Positions 41,407 to 45,045 of a stretch of DNA of 45,045 bases are shown here, in pieces. The position numbers and the translations under genes were made by a program. The stretch spans positions 1-45,045 of the forward strand of contig JAEUJS010000311.1 of the NCBI GenBank assembly GCA_016792935.1, in the 5' to 3' direction. The notes beneath the pieces were generated by a model that searched no databases, was not told the DNA's origin, and was given only the letters and a program-made list of their open reading frames with translations. How positions within the stretch are numbered: the stretch's first letter is position 1; every line of letters starts with the position of its first letter. This DNA comes from Archangium sp. (lineage in GTDB: Bacteria > Myxococcota > Myxococcia > Myxococcales > Myxococcaceae).

Positions 41407-42540
41407 TCAATAGAGGCTGATCTCCGCGACCGAACGCGCGCTCGCCGGGAAACCGAACGTCACCCGCTTCGCCGTCACGCCAGCATCGAGCTCGATGACC
41501 GTCCACGCGGGAGGGACTGAACCGAACGACACGCCGCCATCTCGCAATCGCCGCGGAGGCTGCGACAGCGACTGCACCGGAAACGAATACGTGTGCTGCT
41601 GCGTGAGCACCGTGCCGCCATCTTCATCGAAGAACGTCGCGATGATGACGGGCGCCGAGTTCTCGAGCTCGCGCAGCACGACCGACGAGACCAGCACCGG
41701 CGCAGGCAGCTCGAGCGTCACCGCGTTGCGCGAGCCGAGGTCCGCGACGGCGAGCGCTCCATCGGTCAGCGGGCACGGTCTCGCAGGCGGACACCCCGCA
41801 TCGCGACTGAGCGGAACCGTCGTACCCATCACCGGCAACCGCTGCGCAGCGACCACGTTCACCGTCGTGGAATTGAAGCTGCCGAAGGGACCGAACTCTT
41901 CGCCGAGCCGCTCCGAGAACGCCGCGCTGAACACCAGCTCGCCCGAGAAATCTTCGACCTGCCGCGCGTCGAACTTCATCGGCGCGCGCGTCACCGGCGG
42001 CGGACTCATTCCGTCTCCGAACTCGGTGAACAAATCATCGGCCACCCACGCCAGGCCGCCGTCGCTCGTCGTGAACTCCGCGCGGTGCGAGAGCGTGTCG
42101 CCCGCGTCCTCCGCGTCCTCCACCGCAAACAGCGGACTGAACTTCAGCTCACCGTTCTCCAGCCGCGCGTTCGGCTCCCAGTCATGGAACTTCGAGAGCG
42201 TCATCTCGGTGAAGATGCCGCCGACGTCGGTGCTCGCCACCGTGCCCGAGGGAAAAGCGACGCGCGCGCGGAAGCAGAACTGTCCGCTCCCTCCGAGCTT
42301 CATGCTCTGCGCGCGGAACACCTCGAAGGTGAACTTGCCTTCCGCGTCGGTGGTCGTCGTCTTGAACGCCTTCGCGTCTTCACACGAGCCGTTGAAGCCG
42401 GTGTCCGTGGCGCGCAACAACTCGACGGTCAGCCCTTCGACACCCTGAGGCGAGACCACCTGCCCATGAATCGGAAAGATGTCGTCGGGGTTGAAACAAC
42501 CAGCCGCCAGAACAGACATGAAAATCAGTGCGCGGCGCAT
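41407..42540 (-). CDS. TonB-locus lipoprotein, paralogue of the left-end lipoprotein
   Basis: This 377-residue protein has lipobox VLAAGC (Cys15). Residues about 25-95 (HGQVVSPQGVEGLTVELLRAT, then TTTTDAEGKFTFEV) form a carboxypeptidase-regulatory-like beta-sandwich. CPPARPCPLTDGAL lies in the second half, as PCPLTDG does in the lipoprotein at 239-1246. The ATG overlaps the TonB receptor stop by one base (TGATG). By position and paralogy it is a partner of the receptor, possibly as surface-exposed ligand capture; this is inference. Confidence 0.83.
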   Translation of the reverse strand: MRRALIFMSVLAAGCFNPDDIFPIHGQVVSPQGVEGLTVELLRATDTGFNGSCEDAKAFKTTTTDAEGKFTFEVFRAQSMKLGGSGQFCFRARVAFPSGTVASTDVGGIFTEMTLSKFHDWEPNARLENGELKFSPLFAVEDAEDAGDTLSHRAEFTTSDGGLAWVADDLFTEFGDGMSPPPVTRAPMKFDARQVEDFSGELVFSAAFSERLGEEFGPFGSFNSTTVNVVAAQRLPVMGTTVPLSRDAGCPPARPCPLTDGALAVADLGSRNAVTLELPAPVLVSSVVLRELENSAPVIIATFFDEDGGTVLTQQHTYSFPVQSLSQPPRRLRDGGVSFGSVPPAWTVIELDAGVTAKRVTFGFPASARSVAEISLY

Positions 42541-45045
42541 CAGTACACCACCTTGAATCCGAGCGTCGGCAGGATGATGGGAGCGCCCTGCTGTTCCTTC
42601 AGCGGCGCTCCGTTCATGTCGAAGCCGTAGCTGAAGCCGTACACCTCGGGCCTCACCAGCACGTTGAAGACGTCGATGTAGAGGTCCACCGCGAAGTTGT
42701 TGAACGAGATGAGCTTGCTCGCGCGCACATCGAGCCGCGCGAACGGCGGCAGGCGATCGACTTGATTCAAAGGCACGGGCGCCCACACCTGCCCGCCCAT
42801 TCCATCGTCCACCAGCCGCGAGGTGCGCGAGCTGAACTCGCCCGATTCCGGACGGCCGGTGTTCAAGTGGAACGACGCGCTCACCTTGAAGCCTGCGGGC
42901 AACTGCAGACCGGCGACGAGATTCAACGAGTGCGCCTGGTCGAAAGCGAACGGCAACATCTCGGTCGCGTCGCTCACGTTGATCTGATCAGCGTCGTAGA
43001 TGGCGAAGCGCCGCATGCGCTCGCTGCGCATGAAGGTGTACGAGAGCCAGCCGAAGAAGCGGCCCTGCTGCGGCAAGCGCAACATCACCTCGAGGCCGTA
43101 CGCGCGGCCCCAGCGATTTCCCGAGTAGCGGTCGTCGAGCGAAGAGATGCCGGTGACGAACTCCGAGAGGCTGCGTTCGCGCGCCTGGAAGATGTGGTTG
43201 TAGAAGACGTCTCCCGACAGCTCGAGGTTGAGCCACGGCAACTTCCCGACGGCGCCGACGCTGAACTGTCCGACTTCCTGCAAGCCGGTCTTGAGCGCGC
43301 CCGCATCGGTGACCGGCAACGAGATGAGCAACATCGGCGCTTGATGCGCCATGCCCGCGCTGCCGCGGAACTTGAGGAAGTCCCACGGCTCGACGCGCAC
43401 CTCGAGTCGTGGATCCACCGACGGCAACGTGAAGCTCGGAGCGAGATGCCACGTGTCCACCCGCACCCCCGCGACGACCGAGACCGCCTTGTAGAAGAAC
43501 GCCGCCTCGACGAACGAGCCGGTGAAGACGCCCATCACGCGCGGTTGCTTGAGCAGGTCACCGCCGCCCGCTCCGGGACCGACGCCCGCGCTCGTCTCGA
43601 CGTCGCTCGTCTGTCGCTCGGTGTCGAAGCCCGCCTTGAGCTGGAAGTACTCACCGAGCTCGACGCGATACGAGAGTCGCGTAGTCCAGATGAAGCGGTT
43701 CAACAGGAAGCTGCCGACGCGTTCCTGTTTGTTGTTCTCGGCGTAGAGCCCCATCGTCTCCCAGCCAATCCACGTGCCCGCCTCGAGGGTGCCCGGCCCG
43801 AGCGGATACTGGCCGCGCAAGTCGATGCGATGAAACCGCGAGGTCATGAACACCGAGGGCGTCGATTCGCGCGTGCTGCGTGCACCGACCACGTCGTTCG
43901 AGCCGAACGCGAGGAGCCGCAGGTTGCCCTTGCCGAGCTTCTGCTCGATGCGCGCCTGGTAGTCGTACGACTCGAAGACGGGCTTGATGCCTTCTCCGAA
44001 CGCGCCGGTGCCGCTCAGAACGGCGAGCAGCCACGCCGAGTAGTTGATGTGTCCGCCGACGGAGATGTTGGTGCCGGTCGCAGCGATGGGCACTTCGACG
44101 AAGCCGTTGGTCTGCAGCGCGTCGGGAGAAATCGTGACGTGCACGCGGTCATCACGCGCGCGCGCGACTTGCGCGGCGACGACTCCGCCCGAGATGCGCC
44201 CGTACCGCGTCGGAGCATTCGCCGGATAGAAGTCGACGCTCTCGATGAACTCGGGGTGAACGACCGAGGTGCCCGCGAGCAGGTGGTACAGCTGCGGCAC
44301 GCGCACGCCGTCGAGATAGAAGCCCGTCGCCGCCGGCAGCGAGCCGCGCACCACGGGGTACGAAATGCCCGACGCGGGCGTGACGACCCCGGGGAGCAAC
44401 ATGATGACGCGCAGCGGTTCTCCGCCGGTGCCCGCGACTTCACGCAGCTCGGCGCCGCTCAGTGAAATGCGCGAGAGCTCAGCGCGGTCGACCTGTCCGC
44501 GCACGATGGTCTCGTACGGCTTCGAGTACAGGCGGTCGAGTCGGTAGAGCACCTCGACCTGCTGACCGGGCTTCAAGTTCTCCTTGAAGATGCGCGGCTT
44601 GTGATTCGGAGCGGTGACGCGAATGCGAATGGCTCCGCTCGGCACGCTCGCGGTGAGTCGGCCTTCGCCGTCGGTCTCTCCGAGTCGCGCGCCGCCGTTG
44701 TTCTCGAAGCCCGCTTCCAGCGCTGCGAGCGCGGCCTTCTTGCTGAGCTTCTTGCCCGGTTCCGCCGGCGCATCGGGGAGCCAGCTGAACTGTGCGAGCG
44801 AAATCGTCTCTCGGGTACCGCGCGTGACGACCTGCACCTTGAACGTGGCGTGCTGATCATTCCCGGCGTCGGGCGCGTCGGTGGCGACCAGCGTCGGAGG
44901 CTCGAAGCGATAGCGGTATTCGAGCACCACGCTGACGGCGACTCCGTCACGCATCGCGGGGTCGAACCCGAGCCCGCGCGCCGCGTTGATGGCGGCGGTG
45001 GTGAAGGGCTCTCCGGGGCTCGACTTCACCTGCACATCGCTGACG
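42540..45045 (-). CDS. TonB-dependent receptor with N-terminal TonB-C-like domain (partial)
   Basis: At least 834 codons are visible; the 5' end lies beyond the window. The first about 50 codons (SDVQVKSSPGEPFTTAAINA and then LGFDPAMRDG) match the C-terminal domain of TonB energy transducers (V.KSSG..F..AA..A...F.PA..DG). Next come a carboxypeptidase-regulatory domain, a plug with LPGVVTPASGISYPVVRG and LDGVRVPQLYHLLAG, and a barrel ending KVVY. The in-frame GTG at 45035 is inside the TonB-like domain and is not the real start. The receptor at 1247-3661 shares the plug and barrel but not this domain. Confidence 0.88.
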   Translation of the reverse strand, partial: VSDVQVKSSPGEPFTTAAINAARGLGFDPAMRDGVAVSVVLEYRYRFEPPTLVATDAPDAGNDQHATFKVQVVTRGTRETISLAQFSWLPDAPAEPGKKLSKKAALAALEAGFENNGGARLGETDGEGRLTASVPSGAIRIRVTAPNHKPRIFKENLKPGQQVEVLYRLDRLYSKPYETIVRGQVDRAELSRISLSGAELREVAGTGGEPLRVIMLLPGVVTPASGISYPVVRGSLPAATGFYLDGVRVPQLYHLLAGTSVVHPEFIESVDFYPANAPTRYGRISGGVVAAQVARARDDRVHVTISPDALQTNGFVEVPIAATGTNISVGGHINYSAWLLAVLSGTGAFGEGIKPVFESYDYQARIEQKLGKGNLRLLAFGSNDVVGARSTRESTPSVFMTSRFHRIDLRGQYPLGPGTLEAGTWIGWETMGLYAENNKQERVGSFLLNRFIWTTRLSYRVELGEYFQLKAGFDTERQTSDVETSAGVGPGAGGGDLLKQPRVMGVFTGSFVEAAFFYKAVSVVAGVRVDTWHLAPSFTLPSVDPRLEVRVEPWDFLKFRGSAGMAHQAPMLLISLPVTDAGALKTGLQEVGQFSVGAVGKLPWLNLELSGDVFYNHIFQARERSLSEFVTGISSLDDRYSGNRWGRAYGLEVMLRLPQQGRFFGWLSYTFMRSERMRRFAIYDADQINVSDATEMLPFAFDQAHSLNLVAGLQLPAGFKVSASFHLNTGRPESGEFSSRTSRLVDDGMGGQVWAPVPLNQVDRLPPFARLDVRASKLISFNNFAVDLYIDVFNVLVRPEVYGFSYGFDMNGAPLKEQQGAPIILPTLGFKVVY

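Overview
The window is GC-rich DNA from what is very probably a myxobacterium or close relative (Myxococcota). The supporting signs are four Ser/Thr protein kinases in 45 kb, an FHA-type sigma-54 activator, many lipoproteins with Gly- or Asp/Ala-rich linkers, two proteins with MYXO-CTERM-like sorting tails, Sel1-like and TIGR02996 proteins, and TonB receptors whose plug domain follows a carboxypeptidase-regulatory domain. Coding density is very high. Many neighbouring genes overlap by 4 bases (ATGA or GTGA), several convergent pairs abut within 0-3 bases, and no gene-free stretch exceeds about 145 bases. No rRNA, tRNA, CRISPR array, phage or insertion sequence was recognised.

Layout. (1) 1-4664, minus strand: an RHH/PIN toxin-antitoxin pair with its own promoter and a putative operator, then a TerB-like protein, a TonB-dependent receptor and two lipoproteins, tightly spaced as one likely operon. 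(2) 4731-12725, minus: a PilZ-Ser/Thr kinase, a GH20 hexosaminidase lipoprotein, a second kinase with a PEGA tail, a PAS hybrid histidine kinase and a thrombospondin-type-3 MYXO-CTERM protein. (3) 12752-14409, plus: a calcineurin-like phosphatase divergent from the PilZ kinase, then a RibD/DHFR-like reductase. (4) 14413-18699, minus: a 1428-residue kinase with an eight-copy NLTPGTR array and a degenerate HD-GYP-like C-terminus. (5) 18829-20612, plus: a PEGA-like protein and a lipoprotein. (6) 20613-27325: an FHA sigma-54 activator divergent from two tandem paralogous lipoproteins that combine a beta-propeller with a di-haem peroxidase-like domain; two palindromes lie in the shared intergenic region. 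(7) 27364-32596, minus: znuACB zinc importer, a canonical RD kinase, a secreted protein and a small lipoprotein. (8) 32659-36552: Sel1-like and zinc-ribbon membrane proteins, convergent with a TIGR02996 protein. (9) 36595-41181: a pectate-lyase-like MYXO-CTERM protein divergent from a GH5 endoglycoceramidase/cellulase-like lipoprotein, then an SDR. (10) 41145-45045, minus: a second TonB receptor-lipoprotein locus, paralogous to the one at the left end, whose receptor carries a TonB C-terminal-like domain in front of its plug and runs off the window.

The overall theme is cell-envelope sensing and nutrient acquisition under Ser/Thr phosphorylation control: kinases, a phosphatase and an FHA transcription activator lie among surface lipoproteins, glycoside hydrolases and TonB-type outer-membrane receptors. 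The observations most worth following are: the tandem palindromes between the FHA activator and the propeller-peroxidase pair; a 27-base repeat present both in the lyase/GH5 divergent promoter and inside the lyase gene; the TonB-domain/receptor fusion; and three copies of one dispersed repeat absorbed in frame into three proteins.
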